This document shows positions 36,514-48,475 of a DNA stretch of 64,000 bases, piece by piece. A program made the position numbers and the translations under genes. The stretch comes from Sipunculus nudus (lineage: Eukaryota > Annelida > Sipuncula > Golfingiida > Sipunculidae), in contig CM049311.1 of NCBI GenBank assembly GCA_026874595.1, positions 70,660,453 through 70,724,452 of the forward strand, given 5' to 3'. Within the stretch, counting starts at the first letter, position 1, and each line of letters opens with the position of its first letter. The notes under the pieces are model-generated. The model saw only the letters and a program-made list of their open reading frames with translations. It had not been told where the DNA came from and searched no databases.

Positions 36514-37690
36514 AGTTAAACTAGAATACGGGTAGTCGACAAGTGACTACGTGTATCCGCCTAAATCAGGGTGGAACTGGTGAAGTGAGGCATGGATTGA
36601 GTGGCAAGGGGAAATAGTGTTGCATATTAGCATTGATGTCTGCAGCCAAATTGTGTATATAGGTTGCCCCCCCACCACAAAATCCAGAATGGCGTCCAAG
36701 TTGTATACATATGTAAAATTTAAGGCAGATAAGTCAAACCACTACATGTATATGAGTGATTTTAGCCGTGGCAGACAAACAGATGGACGCTGAGCAAAAA
36801 TGGTTGCAGGTGACGCCACCAGTTTTGCGTATGATAAAGAGCTATGTGAGAACAATACACATGCAAAACTTTGGCCCAATCGGTCAAAAGGTTCCCAAGA
36901 TATGAGCTTGGATGTCTGCTGCATAAACTAGAATGCAGGTGGCACCACCTGTCATAAAATCAAGAGAGCTGTCGGGGATGTACAAACCTGCAAAATTTTA
37001 GGCAGATATGTCAAACCACTGCCGAGATATGAGTGATATTATCCCATGGCAGACAAACAGACAGGAGCTGTGCAAAAATGGCTGCAAGTGGCGCCACCAG
37101 TTTTGCGTATGATGAAGAACTATGTGAGATCTATACACATGCAAAATTTTGGCCCAATCGGTCAAACCGTTCCCGAGATATGAGCTTGGATGTCTGCAGC
37201 GTAAGCGTGAATGTAGGTGGCGCGACCTGTCATAAAATCTGAAAAGCTATCCAGGATATATACGCATGCCGAATTTCAGGTGAATTAGTCTAGTCACTGC
37301 AGAGATATGAGTGATTTTAACCCAAGGCAGACAAACAGATGGACACCGTGCAAACATGGTTGCAGGTGGTGCCACCATTTTTTGTGTATGTTATAAAGCT
37401 CTCCAAGGGCTACATTTGGGCAAAATAAAATTCCTGATCGGTCAAACGGTTCCTGAGATATGTGGGTTTATGTGTTGAAACAGACGCACAAAAGGACGCA
37501 GAGCGCAGAGGAAAGGTCAGAGGTCAAAACAAAATCGGGGCGCAGCAGTTCACATGTGACCCGAACATAATCCCGGGTTTTGTAAAATTCCACCCAGCGG
37601 TTTCGGAGGAGTTTTCCGGACACCTACGCGGCAGCGGCGTGCAGCTGAAAACATAGTATCCGCAAAACTCTGTTTTGGCGGATACAATAA
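36514..37690 (+). mobile_element. Non-autonomous structured element, copy 2
   Basis: Same structure as 18044-19204, in the same orientation and of about the same length. Terminal motifs are GTGTATCCGCCTAAA on the left and TTTTGGCGGATACAATAA on the right. The right end forms a near-perfect hairpin at 37656-37685 (GTATCCGCAAAAC pairing with GTTTTGGCGGATAC, with one unpaired G). Composite units are marked by GATGTCTGC at 36635, 36911 and 37189, about 277 bp apart. Many CpG-containing words intact here are TG or CA in copy 1 (GGCGGATAC versus GGCTGATAC), so this copy looks younger. Confidence 0.8.
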
Positions 37691-37870
37691 CCAGGTACGG
37701 TGACTACTGCATTTGTGGGCCCTAAGTGTGGAAACCATTGTTGGGTCATACCATGGCCATGGCTTTCCCATTAAGCCTGCAGAGCACTTACTCTGGAACA
37801 ATCTCTTTGCTCAGATTAGAACTCATGATCTCCTGGCACTGATTTACGTTGGCTACCCCTAGACCCAAAG
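37691..37870 (-). mobile_element. SINE-like dispersed repeat, family B, copy 3
   Basis: Abuts the right end of the structured element. It carries GTGGGCCCT, CCATTGTTGGGT, TTCCCATTAAGCCTGCAG, AGCACTTACTCTGG and GCTCAGATTAGAACTCATGA. On the minus strand this reads GGTCTAGGGGTAGCC, then GAGTTCTAATC: a recognisable A box/B box pair at tRNA-like spacing. This supports a tRNA-derived SINE in minus orientation. Confidence 0.65.
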
Positions 37871-39109
37871 GATAATATATATGTGACACAGTTGGAAAAA
37901 TAATTAGGGTAATCTGTAATGATACTTAGATTTCTAAGTATTTAACATGCAATTGTGCAAACATGGTTGCCAATATAATGTCATTCTCATAGTTTATTAC
38001 ACACCTTATCCAGAAATAACAGGTTATATTAACACAGCTGTCATTCCAGATATCCATTTTAACCACTGCTATATGAAGCAAGATTCTCCAAGTCACATCA
38101 ATATGGTTTAATTGCAAACAATTTTAATCAGAGCAATGACAGCATGGTATATTGTATTATGTATCCAGCTCCAAAGTTTAAACACACAACATCCTACTCT
38201 AACTGGTCTCATTTTTGGCCCTGTGCCAACACTGGTGTTCAGATCCCATGAAACAAACTAAACAAAGCAGCAGTTAAAACAAAGGAGATTTGGAACAACT
38301 GCAGTGTATGACTATTGCATGAGGAGTATAAAAGTTGTGGTGAAGACCTAAATGTGATAGGTCTCATACTCATGCAGATCCATGTATTCACATGGATAAT
38401 TAGAAGAAAATTTGTCAACTATTTTTTTGTGTTAATATTTTATTCACATCACTTCACTGTGGCAGTTGCATCCCAATAGCACTGTAACTGTAGTTTCCCT
38501 GGCCCTCAAGTCTGCTGAAACAATAATAATTCAGTGACCACGACAGAGATATTAATAATGTTATAAAATATAATGAGCCTGTATTCAAATTAGGAAAACT
38601 AACTACTGTTGTTGTACAATCAATCACAGAACTACTTAAATCAAGGCTGTCAAGTTTAGATGAATGGATATACTGCTTGTCCATGGGACAATTAAATTAT
38701 TTAGAAAACTTATAATTTCCTTCTGTTATCACTTGATTAATATGAGGATGGTGACAGCTGTAAGAATGATAAATATGCAATGGATCTAAACTTGCCACAG
38801 TTTCCTGTCTTAATAATTATTCTGAGAGAAAAAAAAAACATATATTTTAAGAACCTGCACATAAATTCAAGAATTCATTTTATGTCAACCAAATGGTATT
38901 CACATTAACAACACACAATAATGGGGAAACCAAACACCATTTTTCAAAACTGTGATGAAAACGAATCGTAACTAGAATTTCTCCCCCTTTAAATAGCCCC
39001 CCCCCCCCCCAATCTTTAGCAGCATATACTGATATTTAGCAAGTGACCATGGTTTCTTCCATTTTTTTAACTTGAGAAACAATATTTTTCAACAAATATG
39101 TGAATATTC
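37871..39109. other. AT-rich DNA, short poly-C run
   Basis: A run of thirteen or so C residues lies near 38998-39010. No gene was seen. Confidence 0.5.
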
Positions 39110-39930
39110 AAGGTCAAGGCTACTCTCATAGGTGAAGTCCTGATCCTAATTTAAATATATACCTCATCCCATAACCTATATCTATGCACAAGCATAATAT
39201 GACAGAAATTTGTCCATTATTTTTTTTTTACTTATAATGTTCACAGTACTGTCAAGGGGCAATGATAGGGTGATAAAAGGCTTGGAAACAAGAAAAGGAC
39301 AGAAGGTGGTGCCATTTTGTGTTCAGCAGAAGACAAAGCTATCAAAGATCATCAGTCAATTTGAGTTTTGGACCAATGGTTTGTCCCTTATTGACTGAGA
39401 TATTCTTAATTTTGTGTGATTTTCATGTCCCAAATATAGCAATATTAAAATGTCAAGACCACTCTCATAAGAAAGGTCATGACCCCAATTTGAATATACT
39501 TCACCCAATAACCCATATCTATGTATATGCATAACATGAAAGAAATCTGTTCATTGGTTTTTGACTAATAATGCTCACAGTACTGTCAAGTGGCAAAGAT
39601 AAGGATAATAGGTGGTGCCACCAGTTTCCAGTACATGACAACACTATCCAAGATCATCGGTCAACTTGATTTTTGGATCAATCCATGCAAGCCTTCTTGA
39701 GATATCTAAGAATTTGTGATTTTCAGCAAAGTTTGACCTAGTCAAGGTCACTCTCCTGGAAATGGTCATGACCCGATTTTGAATATATAGGCTTAGTTCT
39801 CTCAGCCATATCTATGCACATTTAAAGTTTGATCCTTGAAATCTTTCTTGAGTTATCACATCCAAAAGAAAACTGTGGCAGCGCTATAGTGCCTAAACCA
39901 GAGTATCTGAACTTTGTTTGTGGATACAAT
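39110..39930 (+). mobile_element. Internally repeated non-autonomous element
   Basis: About 2.3 tandem units of 295-340 bp. Each begins (G/A)(G/T)GTCAAG.C.ACTCTC (39111, 39450, 39745) and contains CATATCTATGCACA, ACAGTACTGTCAAG, GGTGGTGCCA and GAGATAT(T/C)(T/C). The right end TTTGTGGATACAATTA resembles the right end of the 18-kb and 36-kb elements. No protein is encoded. Confidence 0.65.
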
Positions 39931-40544
39931 TAATCAGAATTGTAAGATGTTCTAAAGTGGAATTATTGGCCTGAACCACTGTTCCCTAATATATATTTAT
40001 TGTCCTTTCATGGTTAATTGACTCAATGGTTCTTCCAACGAAAGCACACATCTGTGTATGTCTACACCGTAAATATCATAAATATTACAATTTATCTACC
40101 ATAAGATTGATTATTTCATAAGTCTGTTACGTACTCTGCTTATGTTAGACGTAATGCATCACTGCATGCTGTTTAAGAGTTCAATGCATACGTTCATGCA
40201 TCTAACTTAATTATGAGATATGGCCATAACGTCAGCTTACTCTGCAGAAGCAGAGTCATTTAATGGGTGAGAAAACACAAGATCTAATTAACTAGTTATA
40301 ATTAATATCAATCTTAATTTCCACTTGATCATAAAACCCCTGTTAGACACTTTGATGACTGATGCATAAAACAGAATACCAACCATCAATATCCTCTAGT
40401 GAATCTAACAATACATAATCAAAATCATATTTTTTCAATTAAAGATTATAACACAGGAACATATTAGACAACAAGTTATTAATTAATAACTTGGGCACTG
40501 CACAGCAGAGTATCCCCCAGCATGAGGCATAATTAGGATGGGTG
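39931..40544. other. Unique block with clustered ATGCAT and TAATTA words
   Basis: 40130-40345 is GC-richer than its surroundings and contains TAATGCATCACTGCATGC, CAATGCATACGTTCATGCAT and several TAATTA words. These resemble POU- and homeodomain-type sites and could mark an enhancer. No coding frame was seen. Confidence 0.3.
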
Positions 40545-41345
40545 TGTGAAAATAAGGAGGGCAGCTCTCTGGCCTTGACCATTGCAACTGTGACCTCAAA
40601 CTAAATATGGTTCTTCATCAATGGGTTGGTGAGCCATATGTGCAAGAAGAAAAGTTTTGGTCAAATGGTTATTCTTTAAATGGGTCCACTAGCTTTTTCA
40701 AGAAGTGGGCTCTGTAGCCATGACCATTGGCCCTGTGACCTGATAATTGATAGGGTTCTTAATTCATGGGTGGGTGAGCCATATTTGTAAGATGAAAGTT
40801 TGGGTCAAATGGTTTTGCTTTAAATGGGTTCACAAGCTTCTTCAAGAAGTGGGCCTTGTGGCTGTGACCTTTGACCTTGTGACCTGACGATCGATAAGAA
40901 TCTTAATCCATAGATTGGTGAGCCATATGTGCAAGAAGAAAGGTTTTGGTCAAATGGTTATGCTTTAAATGGGTCCACTAGCTTTTTCAAGAAGTGGTCT
41001 CTGTGGCCTTGACCATTGACCCTGTGACCTGATAATCAATAGGGTTCTTCATTCATGGGTAGGTGAGCAATATTTGTTGGATGAAAGTTTTGGTCAAATG
41101 GTTTGGCTTTAAAAGGGTTTACAAGCTTTTTAAGAAGTGGGCCTTGTGGCCGTGACCTTTGACCCCATGACCTGAAATCAATCAGAATCTTCATCCATGG
41201 ATTGGTGAGCCATATGTGCAAGATGAAAGGTTGTGTTCAAACAGTGTGGCTGAAAAACTATTAACAAGGCAATGCCAGACGGACTGAAGGACGGAATGAC
41301 GGACAGACACACAAACAGAAGGGTTAATATATCCCATCCTGCAAT
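40545..41345 (+). mobile_element. Internally repeated element with TGACC-rich units
   Basis: Five or so units of about 145 bp share GCC.TGACC.TTG.CC.TGTGACCTGA, GGTTCTT.ATTCATGG, GGTGAGCCATAT, AAGTTTTGGTCAAATGGTT and TTTTTCAAGAAGTGGGC (at 40692, 40831, 40982, 41125). It ends in a GACGGACTGAAGGACGGAAT-type tract at about 41278. Such an array plus GGAC-rich tail is also seen at 59440-60910. It is non-coding. Confidence 0.75.
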
Positions 41346-42535
41346 TTTGTTGTTAGAAGTTAATTATGATACATTGAATAATAACTAATTAAAATATTTC
41401 TATGAAATATCTGCCTGCTTTATATTCCAGGCTTGTAAAAACTAGCCATTGTTTACTTACAGGATACCCATTCAGAGTGAAATATATGAGTCTAACCCAT
41501 GCGTTGGATGGGATCTTGAATTAAAACACTTTGACTGCCTCCCGTAAGCATCTTATACTCAGCTTCCAGCCTTCATTACTTTAAGGATCTTGCAGCTGGT
41601 CAAAGTTTGCTAACAGATACTTAATGTTGTCAAAGACCGATGTACCAAGACAAGGGGAGTGTCTGAGCCCATTAGTTGCTGCACCAGCAAATGAATAAAT
41701 CAATGCCGAACTGCTGTAAATCTCGTCTTTGTCTTGTTAAACAAAGTCTAATTAATTACACCTTCTATTTATATTCATTAAATAACAAAAATAAATTTAA
41801 AGTTAATTTTTGTCTTTTTACTTCTCTTTTTCAGTAAATTTGTGTATTATAATCTTGATATATACGTCTGAACAGGAATAAATGCCATTTTTACTTTGTC
41901 AAAGCAGTTATACCTCAGGTGCATGTGACTCTTTAATTAATACATTCAAATAAATTTCAAATGCCATGAAATGTGTGGTTTTCTTGTTATCGATGGTGTG
42001 CTCCTTCAGAAGATTGAGATGGATATTTATCCAAAACAATTCAAGATATCCAGTTCAAATTTGATGTACATGCATTCATGAAACCAACTTCATTTCCAAA
42101 TAAAAGTACAGGTGCCCTTTATAATGCTCAATTTCCATTTAACATTTATCTCGTCATAAAATATTGGTCCTAGAAGACACAAATTTGGTGAACAAACTTT
42201 ATTCCTAATGGAACAATGCAGAGTATCCCACCTAGTGTACCTGCTACCATGGCATACCAGTAGTTTGCACCTTGGGCATAGGTTGAAAGTCAGGTCATAC
42301 TTAGTGCAGCTGGGTAGTTATATTTTTAATATTTCCATTACCAACAAGTGATAGTTCCAGAATGTGATGGTTCATGAATTTCTGAAAGTCCTTCAAGTTG
42401 TGAATATCAGTCATTTAATTTTACCTCCACTTTCTTTCTTAGAGTAAGCCTACTGAACTTTTTGTGATCACTAAAGCTCATGTATCTTCTTAGTAAGAGA
42501 AAATATTCCTTGCAAAAATTTAATGATGGATGCAA
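41346..42535. other. Unique DNA with an inverted ACAAAG pair
   Basis: 41440-41760 is GC-richer and non-repetitive. CTTTGT at 41727-41732 and ACAAAG at 41741-41746 form an inverted pair with an 8-base spacer, beside TCTAATTAATTA. SOX proteins bind this kind of word, so an enhancer is possible. No exon could be supported. Confidence 0.3.
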
Positions 42536-43520
42536 TGGAATGAAGAAGATATACCCCTTACTGTATGTAAATGAATTAAGAAAATGTACCCCTGATTGTG
42601 TTTGTAAATGATGTTACTAAGACAAATTGTTCAGGGGAAAACATTGGGCCGATCCCAGTTTCGAACCCATTTCAATCGTGCACAAGTCTGACGTTCCAAC
42701 CACTTCGCTAGAAAAGCAAGCTTCACTAGTGAGACAGTTCGGTCCACTTTTATGTCATCCCAGAACACACCCCCTCTTAAGAGTTATGCCATCAGAACAA
42801 GACTAATTATCCCAGGAGTCACATTTTGGTCAGCTTATTCCCTGGGCCACAAAGTTTACCTTCAAATTGGATGAGCCCCAATTTTGTTACAAAGACAAAT
42901 TATTCAGGGGAAAAACGGGTTGATCCCTCTATCGAACCCATGTTGGTGGCACACAAGTCAGGTGTTCCAAATGCTTCGCTAGCAAAGCAAGCTTCACTAG
43001 TGAGACAATTCGGTCCACTTTTATGTCACCCCGTAACACACCCCCTCTTCAGAGTGTTCTGCATTCAGAAAAATACTAATTATCCCAGGAGTCACACTTT
43101 GTTGAGCTTACACCCTGGGCCATCATGTTGGACGAGCCCCCATTTTGTTACGAAGACAAATTGCTCAGGGGAAACGACTGGGCTGATCCGGGTTTCGAAC
43201 CTTCATTTTGTTACAAAGACAAATTGCTCAGGGGAAAACACTGGGTTGATCCCGGTTTTGAACCCATGTCAGTGGCGCACAAGTCTGGCGTACCAACTGC
43301 TTCGCTGGAAAAGCAAGCTTCACAAGCGAGACAGTTCAGTCCGCTTTTATCCGCTTTACTAATAGAGCAAGCTTCACTTAAGCAAGACAGTTCGGTCTGT
43401 TTTTTTGTCACCCTGTAACAATGAATAAAGAAAATGTACCCCATATTGTGTGTAAATGAATAAAGAAATTGTACCCCTTATTTGATTTAAAAAAAAGAAA
43501 ATATACCCATCCCTTATTTG
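42536..43520 (-). repeat. Tandem tRNA-like (SINE-type) units inside a minisatellite
   Basis: Four units start GACAAATT(G/A)(T/C)TCAGGGG at 42621, 42894, 43155 and 43218. Periods are 273 and 261 bp, then 63 bp because the third unit is internally deleted. On the minus strand each full unit carries a perfect A box, TAGCGAAGTGG (plus-strand 42700-42710 in unit 1), and a B box, GGTTCGAAACT (42657-42667), spaced as in a tRNA. The array is flanked by GAATAAAGAAAATGTACCCC-type repeats of about 36 bp on both sides (42538-42615 and 43423-43515), as if it had inserted into that minisatellite. Frames of 178 and 97 codons crossing the units are artefacts. Confidence 0.8.
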
Positions 43521-44340
43521 TTACCTGAACATTATAAGTCTCTTTTGAGATGTAAAAGTGGGAAGTTCTTTGAATGTTGATCATTACTATTACTGATGTA
43601 TTACTATTGTTATTATTATTATTATTATCATAATAATATTTTGGTATACATAATGCTTGGTGTAACCTGACTTTGGTAGCAATGCTCAGGAATGACATAT
43701 TCCAATAATAATGATAAGAGAAGGAACATATTTTACAGATAACTGCACTGATTTACATTTGCACAAAATCAAGACTATGAATCATGAACTTCCATGTACT
43801 AAATATTCCAGAGGGATACAGGATGAAGCATGGAGAAAACAGTAAATATCAAGATGTGTCATGTGGCCTCAGTGGGCAAGAAAACAGTCATCCAGGGTCT
43901 AAAATAAATGTTAATATTTAATCCTGTGGGATTCATACAGTATATAATTTGAATGCCAAAATCAGAAAGTTGCTGTATTTTTCTGACATTGATATTGCTT
44001 TCCTCAACTTCAGACCTTAGCCTAGATAACAGCTAGTTTGGGCCTCATGCGAGGGACCTGGTTAAGCAACTTAGACCTAGTTGGTCAAGTCTAAACCATC
44101 TAGGGACCTGGAGCTACCTCTGAAGTCAAATGCCTAAACCACATCGCAACCCAACATTAATTCTTGATCATCAGTAAGGTAATACACAAGTTCCAATAAA
44201 CAAGGCCTACAGGCCTAATGCGAACCTGTGCATTGGGAAATACACCAGGTATAATGCTTCAATGCTGGACCATTACTTTTCATGTATATGAACAATGCAA
44301 GTACTAAACATTTTGAATAAGAAACAATTACACAAACATC
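43521..44340. other. AT-rich DNA, short trinucleotide repeat
   Basis: A (TTA)n tract lies near 43605-43630. 44025-44240 is GC-richer with no frame or repeat recognised. Confidence 0.45.
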
Positions 44341-44720
44341 ACTGCTGAAATTCTGGCATGGGTGCACACAACGCAAAAATGATTGAAGCTGGCACCACCA
44401 GTCTTGTATACAATGAAGCTATCAGAGATATACACATGACAATTTTCAGACTGATATATCAAACCCCTCCTGAGAAATAAGCAAAGACACACATTGTGCA
44501 AAAAAAATTGTAGGTGGCACCACCTGTCTTGTATACAACAAAGCTATTCGATATGTATAAATATGCCAAATTTCAGGCTGATATATCCAATTCCTCTGTA
44601 GAAATAAGCAGGCACATACACTGTGCAAAAGTCAATGTACATGGCACCACCTGTCTTGTAAATAAGAATACCATCAAAGACACATAGACAGGTCAAAATA
44701 TCAGTCCAATACATCAAACT
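44340..44720 (+). repeat. Three units of about 125 bp, GGTGGCACCACC type
   Basis: Units contain (G/C)TGGCACCACC(A/T)GTCTTGTA, AAGCTAT, CAGGCTGATATATC and GAAATAAGC, with CAAAGACACACATTGTGCAA or similar between them. The core GGTGGCACCACC (44513-44524) and the GTGCAAAA words tie it to the elements at 18 and 36 kb. It is truncated or decayed. Confidence 0.65.
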
Positions 44721-44740
44721 TCCCAAAAGTTTGATGCACT

Positions 44741-45115
44741 GGGCTGACAAGGCTTAGGCAGTTGCCCCGAGTGACCTGTGACAAATTGCTGCCTCAAGCT
44801 ACTGCACTGAGTGAACTCTTGACCTGCACCTGGCTAGACTGAGTGAACTTTTGACCTATACCTGGCTGCACTGAGTGAACTCTTGACCTGTTGCATAATT
44901 TGACACAGTTGGCAGTCTGCCAAAGCTATAAATAGATTCAGGCTGAACTTTGGTGCCAAATATGTTGCACTGAGTGAACTCCTGACCTATACCTGGCTGC
45001 ACTTCTTCCAATCCTGGCACTGTGCCAAAACTATTTATAGAGCTGACATCATCTTGGCTAATGGCCAACATCAAGGCACCGGCAATCTGCCAATGGTAAA
45101 CCAAGTGCTGCCATC
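44741..45115 (+). repeat. Short tandem repeats with clustered TGGC-N5-GCCA palindromes
   Basis: The left half repeats CTGCACTGAGTGAACT(C/T)(T/C)TGACCT(G/A) with CACCTGGCT, about 35-47 bp apart, at least four times from 44790. The right half holds TTGGCAGTCTGCCAA (44909-44923), TTTGGTGCCAAA (44949-44960), CTGGCACTGTGCCAA (45014-45028), TTGGCTAATGGCCAA (45054-45068) and CCGGCAATCTGCCAA (45079-45093). GCCAAAGCTATAAATAG and GCCAAAACTATTTATAG show that the right half is itself a diverged duplication. No coding frame. Confidence 0.75.
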
Positions 45116-45569
45116 TGAACACAAAAGTGGTCCCTACTTGAAATAACTTTGAAATTTATTTTCCCAATACAAAATGCTTTTCAGCTTACTTTTTATAAAA
45201 AAAAAATCAGGAATATATGTACAATTATTATGGATGCATACTGAATGCAAAATTAAAATACAGATATATCTCATTGATGGCAAATTCTTGAATTAAGTTG
45301 AGCAGGGATACCAATAATTTATAATCCATGTACAGTTGTCTTTATATAGCCAAAGAGAGCTGAATATATCCATGATTGTAACATTGCCTGGTATGATGAA
45401 AAACTTAAATCATAAATCTAAATTTTGTTAAAAGCTTTTAAAAAAAACTTTCTTGTCAATATTAACCAAAGATAACCTGAAATCTAAATGTCTGGTGGCA
45501 TGATGTAATAGATGCTGATAAATTGGTGCCAGGCTAGATGTAACAGCATCACACAGCTAACATATATGG
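45116..45569. other. AT-rich DNA, nothing recognised
   Basis: No gene or repeat was recognised. Confidence 0.5.
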
Positions 45570-46625
45570 TAAAATGACTCAATCTCCATAATTCAGCCAA
45601 AAATCATTCATGTGGAACCATAATTGCAATTATTATTAAGAATTAATGTAGGAATTATTCTTGTAAAATATTTAACAAACTGGCTTCAGTGGCATCAGTT
45701 GAAAAACGTTTCGCAAGTTTATAACTCATACAGGAAGATACAGCAAACTGGCTAAGTTCAGCTTCCTGTAACTCAGCCAAAAAGCACTGAACCAAAACCA
45801 TTTGAAAAAACTTGATTATCAACATCTGAGGATAATTAATGTGTGAGATTTAAGAATTTGGCCCAGTGGTTTTTAAAAAGAAGATCTTTGTAGGAATGAG
45901 CTAAAATGGGCTGTTCTGGCATATGACTATATTCAGCTTCCCATAACTTAGCCAAAAGTCACTGAAAAGAGACCATTTGAACAAATTTCAGAAAGCACTA
46001 CCCTAGGATCATATCTATGCGATATTAAACATTTTGGCCATATGGTTTCAGAGAAGAAGTTTTTTGTAGCCCTCAGTGTGATACAGGCACTAATGACCCC
46101 GTACAAAAAAGGCCAATGCAGGTGGCGCCACCAATACCTCAATTTCAGATATCACCTATAGACCAACATTGGCACAAAATTTGGTGATGATAGCTCCAGC
46201 CGTTTCTGAGATTTAAATTTTAATATGCTTTTTTGCACAGTTAACAAAGTTCAACCTCCTGTAACTCGGCCAAAAATCTTCGAACTGGAACCATTCGAAT
46301 AAACTTGAGAAAGATTGTTCCAGGGCTCATTTCTGTGAAACATTGGACAATTTGGCTGGACAGTTTTGTAGAAGAAGATTTTTAAAGCTTTTTTAACTTT
46401 TTCCCTATAAAATCTAAAAAAATGCATTTAGAAAAAAAATAAACAAAATCCGATATAGTTTTTTGGATGACTGATTATTTGCAAAAAATTTGGTGATGCT
46501 AGTTCCTGCCGTTCATGAGATAGCTATGGTTAACGTACAGACGACGCACCATGCACGACGTACCACGCACGACACACGATGGACGACGCCACACCATTGT
46601 ATAAGCTCACAGGTTCGCTAAAAAT
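45570..46625 (+). mobile_element. Internally repeated element with GACGACGCACC tail
   Basis: Units recur at about 45585, 45768, 45945 and 46258. Each contains (G/C)(T/C)AACT.(A/G)GCCAAAA and then GAACC(A/G)AAACCATT(T/C)GAA.AAA, followed by TTTGGCC..(T/A)GGTTTT...GAAGAAG. One GGTGGCGCCACC lies at 46121-46132. The right end is a CGACGCACCATGCACGACG-type tract, closed by AAGCTCACAGGTTCGCTAAAAA. That end style is familiar to me from lophotrochozoan MITE-like repeats. It is non-coding. Confidence 0.7.
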
Positions 46626-48229
46626 AAAGCCTCAAAATAATGTGAAAGATCCACTAAGTGTGCAGCCACCAATTATTGTTTAAATCTCCCTTTGAAATTG
46701 TAAAAATAAGCAGATGGTAAAAACTGATAAAAGCTCCATATTTTTTTTCCTTTATGCATATACTTTTAATAGTAAACAAAAAGGATAATGGAAATATAAT
46801 CACTGTTCTCGCAGAATAATCCCACCACAACATAAAATATAAGAGAAAGCAAAATATATAAGAGGAAAACATTCAAAGTGTACAGGAGTTCAGAATGAGG
46901 GTAAAGATGTATTTGACAGAGACCTATATGTACATGTGATATCTGGAAAGACAAAAGCAATTAAATGTTCCAATACTTCAGTAATTCTACTTGGGGAAAA
47001 AATGAAGGAAATGTACATAAATGCAATACAACAAAGTAGCAAGCATATATCCTCCACTGTTAGAGACCTGATGTTTTTCTCTGCATACTATTTCTACTGT
47101 ACAGAAAATTTCAGGCCACTTTTTGGCTAACTTCACAATAAAACACCTAACTTATCAAAGTTAGGAGTCAGGCTTCAGGAGGGACCATTAACCTTGATTT
47201 AGGTGCCCCCATATATATTTGGGTTGCAAGAATTACAGATAACTGAGAGCTGCTTCCCAGGGGACCACTGAGCTCCCAATATTCGACTACCAGTAAATTG
47301 TCTGATGTTCCTCAGAGATGGTATGGAGTCTGCAGAGCCAGGCTGGCCTCAAAAGACCAACAAGTTTTCATCTTGTCACTCAGGTATGTCAACCTGAAGA
47401 GACCGAGAGGACAATTGTGACCTTGCAAAAACTGTCACTGCCATGAAAACCAGATTCCCATAACAGTGTAAACTTCCCATTGTGGGCAGGCAGCAGGACC
47501 ATTTATTCTGTTTGTAACAGGCATGTGTCTGGATAATGCACTTTTTAATAACATGGGACATATCCCGGATCTGCACCTACACGCAACAAAACTCCCATGA
47601 CTCTTCTTGAGTTTCTCTAACCGATGTGCACTTTTTTACAGCTGTGTGTATTGATTAGCTGGTGTAGGATGGAATAAATTCCACCACATAATGCAGAGCG
47701 CCAGATACTGTGACATGTGTAAAATGCTGGCCATCGGTGGTATCTGCAGCAATCATATAAACAAAATTAGTTAAAAATTTAGTTCACAAGTCGTTTTAGT
47801 TCTTGACCTGTAGGTGGTGTTACTGTTTATAACATGTAAATAATGATAAAAACGCTGTTGTTCAGAGTTCACAATTTTACAATTTTGTTCTTCTAAGGTC
47901 GTCATCGATCTCGCCATATTTTTTGGTGACTCTGTTGTGGTTAAAATGCACTGGACAGGAGATGGCCTTAATGGCTGAACTGTCACTATTAACTGCACTG
48001 AAAGAGCATGATATCTGCTTCATGTTAAATAAGTTTAGCACAGGACTGCTATATATTTTATCAGAATGACCTAATCATTGATACAAGAAGCTGAAATCTT
48101 GGGGAGGTATGTGGTCTTATTTAATTCTCAACCTTAATATGTACATCTGCAGAGTTACATTTCGTTTTCAAACTGCATGACAGAGTAATAGTACTTTCTT
48201 CAAAACATGTTATTTTGTACCCTTGCTTT
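46626..48229. other. Unique DNA with one exon-like minus-strand segment
   Basis: On the minus strand, 47997 down to 47771 follows CTCTTTCAG and stays open for 75 codons. It contains an ATG (47917-47915) in good context (A at -3, G at +4) and a donor-like CAG/GTCAAG about 30 codons later. The peptide has a hydrophilic coiled look (LEEQNCKIVNSEQQRFYHYL) and matches no family I know. Low support. Confidence 0.2.
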
Positions 48230-48475
48230 GCCCAGGCCTGATGTCTGCCACACCTGTGGGTCTGGGGTGTGTACTCAACCCATTGCTGGGTTAAAACATC
48301 AAGGCACCCCCCAAAGATGCACTCGTTTGTGAGTGATTACATGCCTGTGGGGCAGAGCTTTCCCATTAAGCCTGCAGAACACTAATCCAGGGTGGGGGCT
48401 GACTATGAAAAATCTCACCACTCCTCAGCTGAGATTTAAAGTTTTGAGTCATGTCTTTGAGGCCAACTGAAACAG
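48230..48475 (-). mobile_element. SINE-like dispersed repeat, family B, copy 4
   Basis: It matches 27120-27375 over most of its length (CCAGGCCTGATG, CACCTGTGGGTCTGGGGTGT, CCCATTGCTGGGTTAA, TTTCCCATTAAGCCTGCAGA, ATGAAAAATCTCACCACTCC, CTGAGATTTAAA). Its orientation is the same as the other copies. Confidence 0.7.

Noticed and set aside
42650-42720. Possible intact tRNA gene on the minus strand
   Set aside because: A and B boxes are good, but the stems do not pair as a full cloverleaf by eye and the unit is a tandem repeat. It is called SINE-like.
42826-43418. 178- and 97-codon frames
   Set aside because: They run through tandem tRNA-like units, and the same peptide text repeats with the unit.
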